Shown: positions 1 through 7,476, counted from the stretch's first letter. The stretch: DNA of 10,976 nt from Pirellulaceae bacterium (GCA_020846515.1 JADLDX010000675.1:1-10976), one strand, 5' to 3'. The notes: generated by a model not told the origin, from the sequence alone. A program made the numbers and translations.

Positions 1-354
1 AGCGATGCGGCGGAGAAGATTTTCAGCCAACCGGAAGATCATGCCGGCGAAATGGAAACTTCACTCATCATGTATTTCCGCCCAGAGTTGGTGGTGCAAG
101 ACGAGTCAGGCCGCCTGGCGGCGGACGCCGGAGCGGTCAGACACTATCGCCTAGAAGCCCTCGAAAAAGGCTGGGTCGGTCTCACTCGTCCTTGGCATTT
201 ACTGACCACCAACTCCGGATCGGGGAATCCGCATGCCGCATCTGCCGACAAAGGCCAGCAAATTTGCGATGCCGTCGTCGGTCGCATGGCGCCGTTCCTG
301 ATTGAACTGGCTAGCGCGAACACAGATCCTCCGTTCCCGTTTAGCGACGATTAG
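1..354 (+). CDS. Creatininase-family protein, C-terminal part (5' end outside window)
   Basis: The reading frame is open from base 1 to a TAG at 352-354, giving 117 residues of the C-terminal part; the start lies upstream of the window. Local residues 13-21 read DHAGEMETS, matching the HAGE-x-ETS signature of the creatininase / creatinine amidohydrolase family (PF02633). In that family the Glu of HAGE is a metal ligand, here local E17. These are metal-dependent amidohydrolases; members include creatininase and the mycofactocin-type MftE proteins. The ATG at 52 falls inside the metal-binding motif, so it is not a real start. The C-terminal section (YRLEALEKGWVGLTRPWHLL, then a helix near the end) fits the family's closing part. 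The substrate cannot be told from this fragment. Family assignment is quite sure, the reaction is not. Confidence 0.87.
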   Translation, partial: SDAAEKIFSQPEDHAGEMETSLIMYFRPELVVQDESGRLAADAGAVRHYRLEALEKGWVGLTRPWHLLTTNSGSGNPHAASADKGQQICDAVVGRMAPFLIELASANTDPPFPFSDD

Positions 355-416
355 CGAGAGCGTCTGAAGTGCTGGGCAGGTCTTAGTAGTGGATTCTGTG
401 GTTCGGGGAGTAAGGG

Positions 417-550
417 CAACGCTGTGAAGCATTTTAGAAGCGGAACGGCGCAAGCCGTCCGGTATGTCCCGGTAGCTATAGGAACCGGAGGGCTTGCGCC
501 CAACCGCTACAAATGCCGGGTTTCACGAGCAAAAATGCTTCACAGCGTTG
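417..550. mobile_element. MITE-like palindromic element with 19-bp TIRs and 9-bp flanking direct repeats
   Basis: Bases 417-435 and 532-550 are a perfect 19-bp inverted repeat (CAACGCTGTGAAGCATTTT and its complement). The 9-mer GAGTAAGGG abuts it on both sides, at 408-416 and 551-559, as a target-site duplication would. Inside is a second inverted repeat: 440-463 against 484-507 pairs at 20 of 24 positions around a GGCGCAAGCC core. The 134-bp unit has no ORF and could fold into one long hairpin. This is the architecture of a non-autonomous element or a large REP-type palindrome. Caveat: GAGTAAGG is also the unit of the tandem array that starts at 551, so the flanking copies could be array units. 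It lies between a stop codon and the nadD 3' end, disrupting no gene. Confidence 0.6.
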
Positions 551-601
551 GAGTAAGGGAGTAAGGGAGTAGAGAGTAGAGAGTAGAGAGTAGAGAGTAG
601 A
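551..601. repeat. Short tandem repeat array (GAGTAAGG x2, GAGTAGA x5)
   Basis: Two perfect copies of the 8-mer GAGTAAGG (551-566) are followed by five perfect copies of the 7-mer GAGTAGA (567-601). The second unit is the first with a small change, so the array probably grew by slippage. It abuts the right end of the palindromic element at 417-550 and lies just past the 3' end of nadD. No coding role is visible. Confidence 0.85.
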
Positions 602-624
602 GACGAGTCGCGGAGCGATTCGTC
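602..624 (-). terminator. Possible hairpin terminator at the nadD 3' end
   Basis: GACGAGTCGC (602-611) pairs with GCGATTCGTC (615-624) over a 3-nt loop, with one G/T position in ten. The hairpin touches the nadD stop codon (624-626). There is no T tract after it on the minus strand, so it may act only as a 3' end stabiliser or a weak terminator. The stem is seen directly; the role is inferred. Confidence 0.35.
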
Positions 625-1280
625 TACAGATAGAGTTTATGCTGCTTCAGGTACGCTTCGACGGCAGCGGGCACTTGATAGCGGATGCTCCGACCGGCGG
701 CTACAGCGGCGCGAATGGCCGAGCTACTGAGCTCGCACTGAGGCATCGCAATCAAATGCTGTGACAAATCAGCCTCAGGAGAGAGATAGTTTGCCAATTG
801 AGCCATATTGGGCAGTGGCTGACCACCCCGTGCGACGACGACGACTTGAGCCAAACGACAGATCTCAGGCGGTTCGCGCCATTTATCGAAGTCTGCCAAC
901 GCATCGGCACCCATCAGGAAAACCAATTGCTCGCCCGGCAGTTCCGCCTTTAGCTCGCGCAACGTGTCCACCGTAAACGAAGTACCGCCGCGACGAAGTT
1001 CTCGATCGTCGACACGAAAATAGGGGTTACCTCCGGTGGCCAGTTGCAGCATCTCCAGCCTATGTTTGGCATCGGAGGCCAGTTGATGGAGTTTAAACGG
1101 TGAAACTGCGGCAGGGATAAACCGCAGTTCGTCCAACCGCAACTGCTCGCGACACTGCTCAGCGGCCAGCAAATGTCCCATATGCACAGGGTCAAACGAA
1201 CCGCCCATCAGGCCAATGCGTCGGGGGGAGGTAAGGGTACTAGTCCCGTCGGGACCGATGGTGTCAGAGGTTGTGCCCAT
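624..1280 (-). CDS. nadD: Nicotinate-nucleotide adenylyltransferase
   Basis: NadD transfers AMP from ATP to nicotinate mononucleotide, giving deamido-NAD+, the penultimate step of NAD synthesis, in the cytoplasm. The 218-residue product has the nucleotidyltransferase signature GGSFDPVHMGH (residues 26-36), FIPAAVSPFK (54-63), the SFTVDTL segment (101-107), GADALADFDKW (124-134) and the C-terminal SSSAIR (185-190), which corresponds to the ISSTxIR ATP-binding motif. Length fits the family (about 190-220). The first 20 residues, rich in Ser/Thr/Gly, are not conserved; no better start lies between them and the active-site loop, since M25 is too close to it, so the ATG at 1278-1280 is kept. The Shine-Dalgarno signal is weak. 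The gene diverges from priA across 38 bp. Confidence 0.95.
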   Translation of the reverse strand: MGTTSDTIGPDGTSTLTSPRRIGLMGGSFDPVHMGHLLAAEQCREQLRLDELRFIPAAVSPFKLHQLASDAKHRLEMLQLATGGNPYFRVDDRELRRGGTSFTVDTLRELKAELPGEQLVFLMGADALADFDKWREPPEICRLAQVVVVARGGQPLPNMAQLANYLSPEADLSQHLIAMPQCELSSSAIRAAVAAGRSIRYQVPAAVEAYLKQHKLYL

Positions 1281-1318
1281 AATGCAAAAAAAGTTGACCT
1301 AGCGTAGGATAGTCTGAG
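1281..1318. promoter_or_regulatory. Divergent nadD/priA spacer with the priA ribosome binding site
   Basis: This 38-bp spacer separates two divergent start codons, so promoters for one or both genes must reach into the neighbouring coding sequence. AGGA at 1306-1309 lies 9 nt before the priA ATG and is a good Shine-Dalgarno match. TTGACC at 1294-1299 looks like a -35 box but has no -10 at proper distance. On the minus strand TATCCT (1305-1310) could be a weak -10 for nadD. Neither promoter is convincing. Confidence 0.35.
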
Positions 1319-3601
1319 ATGAACGGCCACCAACCACAATTGTTTCCTCAAGATGTTCCTCCGTGGGAACTGGATGCACAAGCCACCTCGACGGTGGCGC
1401 GCATCGTTTTCGCAGAAGCTCCCCACGGACCACTGGACTATTTGGTACCCGCCGACATGGCCGACCAGGCACTGCCAGGCGTGCGTGTGAAAGTGCCGCT
1501 TGGCAAATCCAATCGCGAAATGCTGGGCTATTGCATCGATATTCAGCAGGTTCAGCAAAGCCCGGAGGCTTTTAAAGCGATTAGCGAAGTCCTAGATCCC
1601 GAGCCGCTGTGCACCGGGAAACTTCTGGAACTAATGCAATGGATGAGCCGCTATTATCTGGCACCCTTGGGTCAAGTCTTTGAAGCTGCCGTGCCGGCTT
1701 CCGTGCGGGCCTCGGCCGGCAGTCGTCAACGCGTCATGCTTTATCCCACCACCAAAGCGCATGATACTGAGCAGTTAGCCAAACTGTCCACCAAGCAGCA
1801 ACAGATTGTCCGGGCCTTGATCGCGGAAGGCAAACCGCTGACAAGCGACCAATTGCGAGCCGCCGCGAAATGCTCTGCCGCCCCAATCGCTCTTTTGCGG
1901 ACTGCCGAATTCATCGAAGCCCGCTCGGAGCGAATTCTGGACGACCTGTCCGCTCGGATCCCGGCCCCCCAAACCGCTCCGCTGGCCTTGAGCGTCGATC
2001 AGCGTCAAGCGCTGCGTGAAATCCTCGACGCTCTGGAGACAAAAAAACAGCAAACGATCTTGCTGCATGGCATCACCGGCAGTGGCAAGACCGAAGTTTA
2101 CATGCAGGCCATTCATGAAGTGCTGTCGTTCGGCCGCGGCGCGATCGTACTGGTGCCCGAGATCAGCCTGACGCCACAAACGCGTCATCGCTTTATGGAG
2201 CGATTCGGTCAGGTCGCATGCCTGCACAGCCATATGAGTCCGGTGGAACGGCATCATCAGTGGCGACGCATTGCCGCCGGTGAAGCTCCGGTGGTGATTG
2301 GCCCGCGCAGCGCCATCTTTGCACCGCTTCCACGCTTGGGCCTGATCGTGCTGGACGAAGAGCACGACTCGTCGTTCAAACAAGATTCACAACCGCGTTA
2401 TCATGCGCGAGATGTGGCTTTGCATCGATCATATTTGGAGCAGATTCCCGTGGTGCTCGGGTCGGCCACGCCATCGCTGGAGAGTTGGCAGCGTGCGCGG
2501 ACGGGCGTCTATCGCCTGGCCAGTTTGCCGCGGCGGATTCACAATCGCCCTCTGCCCGAAGTCACCACGATCGACTTACGCTTGCAGCACACCGAACCGA
2601 ATCGCGGCGCTATCAGTCGACCGCTTCACAAAGCCATCACGGAAACACTCAGCGATAAAGGGCAAGTGATTCTCCTACTCAATCGCCGCGGTTTCGCGAC
2701 CACGATTCAATGTCCCAGTTGCGGTCACGTCGTCGCGTGCCCTGATTGCGATCTGCCGCTGACCCATCATCGCGATGGTGCCAAAGCGGTTTGTCATTAC
2801 TGCGATTACCAAATCCCGACGCCGCCGGTTTGTCCAAGTTGCAAATTCGACGGCATCCATTACGGCGGCTTGGGGACACAGCGTTTGGAGGTAGAAGTTC
2901 AGCAGCGTTTCCCACAAGCGAGCGTCGCGCGCATGGATAGCGACACGATGCGCCGCCCGGGCAGCCACGAACGCGTGCTGGGGCAGTTCCGCAAAGGCGA
3001 GTTGCAGATTTTGTTGGGCACGCAAATGATCGCCAAAGGACTGGACTTTCCCAACGTGCTGTTGGTCGGTGTGATCAACGCTGACTCAGCCTTGCACTTT
3101 CCCGACTTTCGCGCGTCGGAACGAACGTTTCAGTTGGTCACGCAAGTGGCCGGACGAACCGGTAGGGGTGAAAAGGCCGGACGCGTACTGGTTCAAACCT
3201 ATTCGCCTGAGCATCCCGCGATTATTGCAGCGGGTAAGCATGACTTCCTGAACTTCGCTGCGGAAGAACTCAAGAAACGCGAGCACTTTGGCTATCCACC
3301 ATACGGTTACCTGGCGCGTATCATCATGCGCGGTCCGGAATTAACCGCGACCGAAGGGTTTGCCGAATCGTTCGCCGCCAAGCTTCAAACTACCCGCACC
3401 TTACAGGGTATCGACGCACGCATGTTAGGCCCCGCGCCACCACCATTGGCGAAACTGCGAGGCAAGTTTCGATTTCATATCATGATCCATACGCTGGAGC
3501 CGGAACCGCTGAATCGATTGCTCGTCCGCACCTTGGTCGACATCAAACCTCCGAAAGACATCCAATACGTGATCGACATCGACCCCATCGATACTCTCTA
3601 G
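1319..3601 (+). CDS. priA: Primosomal protein N' (replication restart helicase PriA)
   Basis: PriA is a superfamily 2, 3'-to-5' DNA helicase that recognises stalled forks and D-loops and starts reloading of the replicative helicase. The 760-residue product is full length (E. coli 732). An N-terminal 3'-DNA-binding domain covers about residues 26-120 and a winged-helix region about 150-215. Helicase motifs follow in order: Walker A GITGSGKT (251-258), DEEH Walker B (346-349), GSATPSLESW, then LLNRRGFA of lobe 2. Eight cysteines in four CxxC pairs (465/468, 474/477, 492/495, 505/508) form the two-zinc cysteine-rich insert. GTQMIAKGLDFPNV and QVAGRTGRG complete the core, and a C-terminal domain closes the protein. 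No key residue is missing. AGGA lies 9 nt before the ATG. It is divergent from nadD and convergent with the TPR gene. Confidence 0.97.
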   Translation: MNGHQPQLFPQDVPPWELDAQATSTVARIVFAEAPHGPLDYLVPADMADQALPGVRVKVPLGKSNREMLGYCIDIQQVQQSPEAFKAISEVLDPEPLCTGKLLELMQWMSRYYLAPLGQVFEAAVPASVRASAGSRQRVMLYPTTKAHDTEQLAKLSTKQQQIVRALIAEGKPLTSDQLRAAAKCSAAPIALLRTAEFIEARSERILDDLSARIPAPQTAPLALSVDQRQALREILDALETKKQQTILLHGITGSGKTEVYMQAIHEVLSFGRGAIVLVPEISLTPQTRHRFMERFGQVACLHSHMSPVERHHQWRRIAAGEAPVVIGPRSAIFAPLPRLGLIVLDEEHDSSFKQDSQPRYHARDVALHRSYLEQIPVVLGSATPSLESWQRARTGVYRLASLPRRIHNRPLPEVTTIDLRLQHTEPNRGAISRPLHKAITETLSDKGQVILLLNRRGFATTIQCPSCGHVVACPDCDLPLTHHRDGAKAVCHYCDYQIPTPPVCPSCKFDGIHYGGLGTQRLEVEVQQRFPQASVARMDSDTMRRPGSHERVLGQFRKGELQILLGTQMIAKGLDFPNVLLVGVINADSALHFPDFRASERTFQLVTQVAGRTGRGEKAGRVLVQTYSPEHPAIIAAGKHDFLNFAAEELKKREHFGYPPYGYLARIIMRGPELTATEGFAESFAAKLQTTRTLQGIDARMLGPAPPPLAKLRGKFRFHIMIHTLEPEPLNRLLVRTLVDIKPPKDIQYVIDIDPIDTL

Positions 3602-3744
3602 GCTGAATCTTTGGCTGCCCTAAGACAGCCCGAGAGTTCAAGTCTCCTGCCGAGAAACGCGGCAAATCGAATCAGACTATCCACTGCTTAGTCGAGCCTT
3701 GGCCATCGCATCGCACGCGTGCCCTGCCCAAGAGTTTATGTCAG
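3602..3744. other. Convergent spacer between priA and the TPR gene
   Basis: The 143 bp between two converging stop codons hold no ORF of note. Two short stem-loops can be drawn: GGCTG/CAGCC at 3613-3630 and TGCCG/CGGCA at 3648-3664. Neither is followed by a T tract, so no intrinsic terminator can be claimed. Confidence 0.3.
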
Positions 3745-4521
3745 TTAATAACGCGGGGCTGCCGGCTTAGGATTCTGCACCGTCCAACCGCCAGCTGGCG
3801 TGCCTACAGGTGCGCCGGAGAGCGTCTTCTGGGCGATGGTGGTGTTGAGCGAGGCGACCCGCTGATAGAGATCGGGTTGGAAGCCATTGATGGCCAGACT
3901 GTGTTGGTAATTTTGCAGAGCTTGATTCAAATCACCTTGTGCTTCGCGCATCTGTCCGCGTGCCGTCCAAGCTCGATAGTGATTGGGATCCATCGCCAGC
4001 GCTTCATCCAAGTAACGTTCGGCCGTTTTCGTTTCGCCAAACTCTTTATGCAAGCGGCTCAGCTCGACCTTGGCATCGGCCATGCTTGGATTATTGGTCG
4101 ACCATTTATTCATGAGCGTAAAGGCCAGGTCGGGTCGGCCCGATTCGACCAGTAACACGGCCAGTCCACGATGGCAATCGATGTGGTTGGGCGATAAATC
4201 CAAACATTGATTGTAGAGCGCCTCAGCTTGATTGATCATGGTCTGATCTTTCTGAGTCACGCCCAATTTGTGATAGGTCGACGCCAGGTTGTAATAAGTA
4301 TCTGGATTAGCTGGGTCGGTAGTTCTGGCAACTTGAAACTGCTGTAACGCTTCAGCATATTTGCCTTGTTGAAACAGGCGTACACCCAGCGTGTTCTGCC
4401 CCGAACTGGCCCAGCGACAGCCGCTCTGTGAAAGAATGGACAACGCGATAACGCAAACCCAACTCACCCTGGTCGCGTAGACCCTGTGCCATTGGCGATT
4501 GGTTGGGACTGTATGAAACAT
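3745..4521 (-). CDS. TPR-repeat protein, putative lipoprotein
   Basis: The 258-residue product (from the ATG at 4519-4521) starts with a basic stretch and a hydrophobic segment, VSWVCVIALSILSQSGC, ending at C35. This resembles a lipoprotein signal, although Gln at -3 is not the usual Leu. About five tetratricopeptide repeats follow (roughly 42-73, 74-114, 115-147, 148-181, 182-215). They are marked by the A/G/Y pattern and a closing DP or SPN, as in YAEALQQFQVARTTDPANP and YLDEALAMDPNHY; the second carries an insertion. A Pro/Gly-rich tail ends the protein. TPRs bind other proteins, so an envelope scaffold or assembly role is possible, but the partner is unknown. An in-frame TTG at 4552-4554 would add 11 residues; the ATG is preferred because AGGA sits 10 nt upstream. 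It converges on priA. Confidence 0.82.
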   Translation of the reverse strand: MFHTVPTNRQWHRVYATRVSWVCVIALSILSQSGCRWASSGQNTLGVRLFQQGKYAEALQQFQVARTTDPANPDTYYNLASTYHKLGVTQKDQTMINQAEALYNQCLDLSPNHIDCHRGLAVLLVESGRPDLAFTLMNKWSTNNPSMADAKVELSRLHKEFGETKTAERYLDEALAMDPNHYRAWTARGQMREAQGDLNQALQNYQHSLAINGFQPDLYQRVASLNTTIAQKTLSGAPVGTPAGGWTVQNPKPAAPRY

Positions 4522-4645
4522 GAGCTGGTGCGTCCTGCGAATAGGGCTGGCCAATTTGGACCAACCATACAGACTGCACCCTCATCGCGGCAAGAGCGAA
4601 AACTTGGCGTGTATAGCGCCACGCAACTCGCTCTTTAGTCGGGCT

Positions 4646-4702
4646 AAACCGGACGCTAGCGCGCTTGCGGCTGATTAGCCGCAGGGCGCTAGCCCACGGT
4701 TT
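4646..4702. repeat. Imperfect palindrome with GCTAGCGC arms, dispersed-repeat type
   Basis: AAACCG...GCTAGCGC...TGCGGCT on the left pairs with AGCCGCA...GCGCTAGC...CGGTTT on the right, leaving a very small loop. Mismatches are confined to short blocks next to the AAACCG and GCTAGCGC segments. It lies between the FKBP stop (4746) and the TPR start (4521). It could be a dispersed intergenic repeat and might act as an RNA hairpin at the 3' end of the FKBP transcript. No T tract follows on the minus strand. The palindrome is plain in the sequence; its dispersed nature is inferred. Confidence 0.7.
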
Positions 4703-4745
4703 TCGGCCCATATTAAGATCGACGCCGATCAAGTGCTGCAGAGCG

Positions 4746-5450
4746 TTACTTGACAACTTCCAAGAGCTCGACTTCGAATACGAGTGCCGAGTTGGGTGGA
4801 ATCAGCGGTGTTGGGGAACGTTCGCCGTAAGCCAAGTTCGGCGGAATGAACAGCTTCCACTTGTCGCCCACTTTCATGCGCGTCAACGCCTCGGTCCATC
4901 CAGGAATCACTTGATTGACGGGGAACGAAACTGGTTGACCATTGGCGATGGAACTGTCAAACACTTTGCCGTCCACCAGCTTGCCTTCGTAGTGCACCTT
5001 TACGGTGCTATCAGGCTTGGGAGTTGCACCGGTGCCTGGCTTAATCACTTGATATTGCAGTCCACTAGGCAGTGCAACAACGCCTTGTTGCTTCTTGTTC
5101 TCTTCCAAGAAAGCCGTGGCTTTGACGAGGTTATCCTTGTTCTTGGACTCAATACGTGCCTGCACTTTTTTGCTCAGAGCTTGCAAAGCCTTTTCAATGT
5201 CAGCATCTTCGAATCGCGAAGGCGAATCCTTGAGTGCATCGACAAAACCAGTCAAGAAATCGGCAGCCACGATATCGCCTGGTTGCAGGCCATTGCCATG
5301 AATCTGAGTGCCAACGTCAAAGCCAATTTTATAAGCGGCGACATCGCCAGGCTTTGGTCCAGCTTCTTGCAATTGAATGTTCACTTTTTCTTGTCCTAAT
5401 CCACTGCTTGCCAGCAGGCATGAAAGTAGGAGGGCCACGAGACGGCGCAT
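4746..5450 (-). CDS. Exported FKBP-type peptidyl-prolyl cis-trans isomerase (Mip/FkpA-like)
   Basis: It catalyses cis-trans isomerisation of X-Pro bonds in proteins outside the cytoplasmic membrane. The 234-residue product begins MRRLVALLLSCLLASSGLGQ, a signal peptide probably cut after GLG (residue 19). Residues about 30-120 are the helical, charged N-terminal domain (FKBP_N) that makes Mip and FkpA dimeric. Residues about 128-234 are the FKBP fold, with VHYEGKLVDGKVFDSS (152-167), VIPGWTEAL (181-189) and LAYGE (206-210). The pocket residues Y154, F164, D165, W185 and Y208 are present. The frame stays open to 5588, but the ATG at 5448-5450 is chosen: it begins the signal peptide and has AGGAA about 8 nt upstream. 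A terminator at 5605-5642 separates it from groEL, so it likely has its own promoter. Confidence 0.94.
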   Translation of the reverse strand: MRRLVALLLSCLLASSGLGQEKVNIQLQEAGPKPGDVAAYKIGFDVGTQIHGNGLQPGDIVAADFLTGFVDALKDSPSRFEDADIEKALQALSKKVQARIESKNKDNLVKATAFLEENKKQQGVVALPSGLQYQVIKPGTGATPKPDSTVKVHYEGKLVDGKVFDSSIANGQPVSFPVNQVIPGWTEALTRMKVGDKWKLFIPPNLAYGERSPTPLIPPNSALVFEVELLEVVK

Positions 5451-5520
5451 GGAAGGATTCCTTCGGGGAAATTTGTAACACAGGAGATGGCGAGCGGCGG
5501 AAGTTAACAGTACTTTTGCT

Positions 5521-5553
5521 GGGCAAAAGCTTGTTGCCCGACCTGCAAGTATA
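5521..5553 (-). promoter_or_regulatory. Candidate promoter -10 and leader hairpin for the FKBP gene
   Basis: On the minus strand TATACT (5548-5553) matches the sigma-70 -10 at five of six bases. The -35 at the right distance is T-rich and poor. Just downstream is a stem-loop: GGGCAA (5521-5526) pairs with TTGCCC (5534-5539) around AAGCTTG. It would lie at or near the 5' end of the transcript, about 70 nt before the start codon. The hairpin could be an operator or an mRNA stabiliser. The rest of 5451-5604 holds only the Shine-Dalgarno site. Confidence 0.35.
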
Positions 5554-5604
5554 GTCCCGCACAGTGCAAAAAATAAGCCCATTTGCAAGCCAGCACGCGA
5601 CCGG

Positions 5605-5642
5605 AAAAAAAATAACCCCTCGGGAGAAACCCGAGGGGTTAT
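5605..5642 (-). terminator. Rho-independent terminator of the groES-groEL operon
   Basis: ATAACCCCTCGGG (5612-5624) pairs perfectly with CCCGAGGGGTTAT (5630-5642) over a 5-nt loop. On the minus strand the 13-bp stem runs into eight consecutive T (the A run at 5605-5612). It lies about 205 bp past the groEL stop and upstream of the FKBP start, so it ends groESL transcription and insulates the FKBP gene. Confidence 0.92.
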
Positions 5643-5724
5643 CGCTATTTGAACAGCCCTGCGCTAGCTGCAGGACTGATTGACACACAATTTGCTGTTG
5701 GCTTGGTTAGTCGAGGCGGCCCTC

Positions 5725-5775
5725 CCCGCCCACGCTGCGCGGGTCGACCCTCCCACTGCTACGCAGCGGGAGGGT
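5725..5775. repeat. Paired GC-rich palindromes downstream of groEL
   Basis: ACCCTCCCACTGC (5747-5759) pairs with GCAGCGGGAGGGT (5763-5775) at 12 of 13 positions over a 3-nt loop. Just before it CCCGC (5725-5729) pairs with GCGGG (5739-5743). A third small stem, CCTGC/GCAGG (5658-5674), encloses GCTAGC. The whole stretch 5643-5847 has no gene. The double hairpin looks like a dispersed intergenic repeat of planctomycete type (inferred) and would be transcribed as part of the groEL 3' untranslated region. Confidence 0.6.
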
Positions 5776-5847
5776 TAGTTTGCCTCTGACACTGGACAGG
5801 CTGGCATTTCACACACCCGTCCAAGTCAAGCTTGTGGTCGAGTCGCG

Positions 5848-7476
5848 TTAGTCCATGTCGTATTCATCATGGGACTGGCCACCCTTCTTGCTGTTTCCAG
5901 CCTTGGGCTTCTCGGCCACCAAAGCGTCGCTGGTCAGCAACAGCGTAGCCACGCTGGCTGCATTAGCCAGTGCTGTACGGGTTACCTTGGTCGGGTCGAT
6001 CACGCCGGCCTTGACCATGTCTTCATAGGTGTCGGTCAGCGCGTTGTAGCCATGATTGCCCTTCGCATCGGCCACCTTTTCACAGACGATGCCGCCATCT
6101 TTACCTGCGTTCTGACTGATCATCATCAGTGGTGCACGGCAAGCACGAATGACGATGTTGTAGCCAACCAGTTCGTCGTGAGGCAGGTCTTCACTCGGCT
6201 TGAGACTGCTGCTGGCGCGAAGCAAAGCGACGCCACCACCAGGCAGAATGCCTTCTTCAACCGCAGCGCGTGTTGCGTGTAGAGCGTCTTCGACACGGGC
6301 CTTCTTTTCCTTCATTTCGCTTTCGGTCGCGGCGCCGACGTTTACCTTCGCCACGCCACCGGCCAGCTTGGCCAAGCGCTCATCTAGCTTCTCACGATCG
6401 TAATCGCTGGTGGTGTTTTCGCTTTCGCGGCGAATCTGGTCGATGCGAGACTTGATATCTGCACTCTTGCCAGCACCTTCAATGATCGTGCAATTGTCTT
6501 TGTCGACCAGCACCTTCTTGGCGCGACCCAACTGAGCCAGCGTAACGCTTTCCAGCTTGGTGCCCAGCGCTTCGAAAATCGCTTCCCCGCCGGTCAGAAT
6601 GGCGATGTCTTCCATCATCGCCTTGCGGCGATCACCGTAACCGGGCGCCTTGACAGCACAGACGTTCAGCGTGCCACGCAGACGGTTGATCACGAGGGTG
6701 GCCAGAGCTTCACCATCGACATCTTCTGCGACGATCAACAGCGGCTTGCCTTGCTGAACAACTTGTTCCAGCAACGGTACCAGATCTTTGATGTTCGAAA
6801 TTTTCTTTTCGAATACCAGGATGTATGGCTCTTCCAGCACGGCTTCCATACTGGACATATCGGTGACAAAGTAGGGCGAGAGGTAGCCGCGGTCGAACTG
6901 CATACCTTCCACGAATTCCAGTTCCGTGTGCAGGCTCTTGCCTTCATCAACCGTAACCACGCCGTCCTTGCCGACCTTCTCCATGGCATCGGCCAAGAGA
7001 TTGCCGATTTCACGATCGTTGTTCGCGGCGATAGTGGCCACGTTGGCCATTTCGCTCTTGTCGCGAATCTTAATCATCATCTTATGAAGCTTTTCGGTGA
7101 TATCGGCTACAGCCTTTTCGATACCAGTCTTCATTTGAATTGGATTCACGCCAGCCACAACGGCCTTGAGGCCTTCGTTGAAAATGGCTTCAGCCATCAC
7201 GGTGGCTGTGGTGGTGCCGTCACCGGCTACGTCGCTTGTCTTGCTGGCAACTTCGCGCACCATGCGAGCGCCCATGTTTTCATAAACGTCTTCTAGCTCG
7301 ATTTCTTTGGCGACAGTCACACCGTCTTTGGTCACGGTCGGGCTGCCAAAGCTCTTCTGAAGAATCACGTTACGGCCCTTAGGACCCAACGTTACCTTGA
7401 CGGCTCGAGCCAACTTGGAAACACCGCGACGAATCGCTTCGCGTGCTTCTTGATCAAACGCAATAATCTGAGGCAT
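5848..7476 (-). CDS. groEL: Chaperonin GroEL (Hsp60, 60 kDa subunit)
   Basis: GroEL forms the double-ring ATP-driven folding chamber of the cytoplasm and works with GroES. The 542-residue product aligns end to end with the family. It has TLGPKG (29-34), D51, the nucleotide loop GDGTTTAT (85-92), [14 protein letters not shown] of the apical domain (192-205), [12 protein letters not shown] (251-262), and [15 protein letters not shown] (395-409), whose D397 corresponds to catalytic D398 of E. coli. The usual flexible GGM-repeat tail is absent; the protein ends [13 protein letters not shown], a short polar acidic tail. Start ATG at 7474-7476 has GGAG 10-13 nt upstream. It follows groES after 58 bp in one operon and is closed by the terminator at 5605-5642. 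Planctomycetes often have several groEL copies, so this may not be the only one. Confidence 0.98.
   Translation of the reverse strand: MPQIIAFDQEAREAIRRGVSKLARAVKVTLGPKGRNVILQKSFGSPTVTKDGVTVAKEIELEDVYENMGARMVREVASKTSDVAGDGTTTATVMAEAIFNEGLKAVVAGVNPIQMKTGIEKAVADITEKLHKMMIKIRDKSEMANVATIAANNDREIGNLLADAMEKVGKDGVVTVDEGKSLHTELEFVEGMQFDRGYLSPYFVTDMSSMEAVLEEPYILVFEKKISNIKDLVPLLEQVVQQGKPLLIVAEDVDGEALATLVINRLRGTLNVCAVKAPGYGDRRKAMMEDIAILTGGEAIFEALGTKLESVTLAQLGRAKKVLVDKDNCTIIEGAGKSADIKSRIDQIRRESENTTSDYDREKLDERLAKLAGGVAKVNVGAATESEMKEKKARVEDALHATRAAVEEGILPGGGVALLRASSSLKPSEDLPHDELVGYNIVIRACRAPLMMISQNAGKDGGIVCEKVADAKGNHGYNALTDTYEDMVKAGVIDPTKVTRTALANAASVATLLLTSDALVAEKPKAGNSKKGGQSHDEYDMD

Noticed and set aside
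199..453. 84-codon minus-strand ORF spanning the creatininase end and the palindromic element
   Set aside because: It overlaps a conserved coding region and runs into the left terminal repeat, with no recognisable domain.
417..550. CRISPR array or tRNA in the first intergenic region
   Set aside because: There is one nested palindrome and no regularly spaced direct repeats with unique spacers. No cloverleaf or anticodon arm can be drawn.
1294..1310. TTGACC with TAGGAT as a priA promoter
   Set aside because: The boxes are only 5 bp apart, far from the 16-18 bp needed.
1775..2383. 202-codon minus-strand ORF inside priA
   Set aside because: It overlaps the helicase core of priA, which has every expected motif. 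The translation shows no recognisable domain and is a shadow frame.
4665..5399. 244-codon plus-strand ORF opposite the FKBP gene
   Set aside because: The minus strand encodes a clear signal peptide and FKBP domain; the plus-strand frame is its shadow and starts within the palindromic repeat.
5451..5588. 46-residue N-terminal extension of the FKBP protein
   Set aside because: The extension precedes a complete signal peptide and would cover the promoter-like region and leader hairpin. The ATG at 5450 has a good ribosome binding site.
5869..6282. 137-codon plus-strand ORF opposite the groEL 3' half
   Set aside because: It is entirely antisense to groEL coding sequence with no promoter or ribosome binding site of note.
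6751..7296. 181-codon plus-strand ORF opposite groEL
   Set aside because: It is antisense to a highly conserved groEL region and its product is low-complexity His/Phe-rich with no family pattern.
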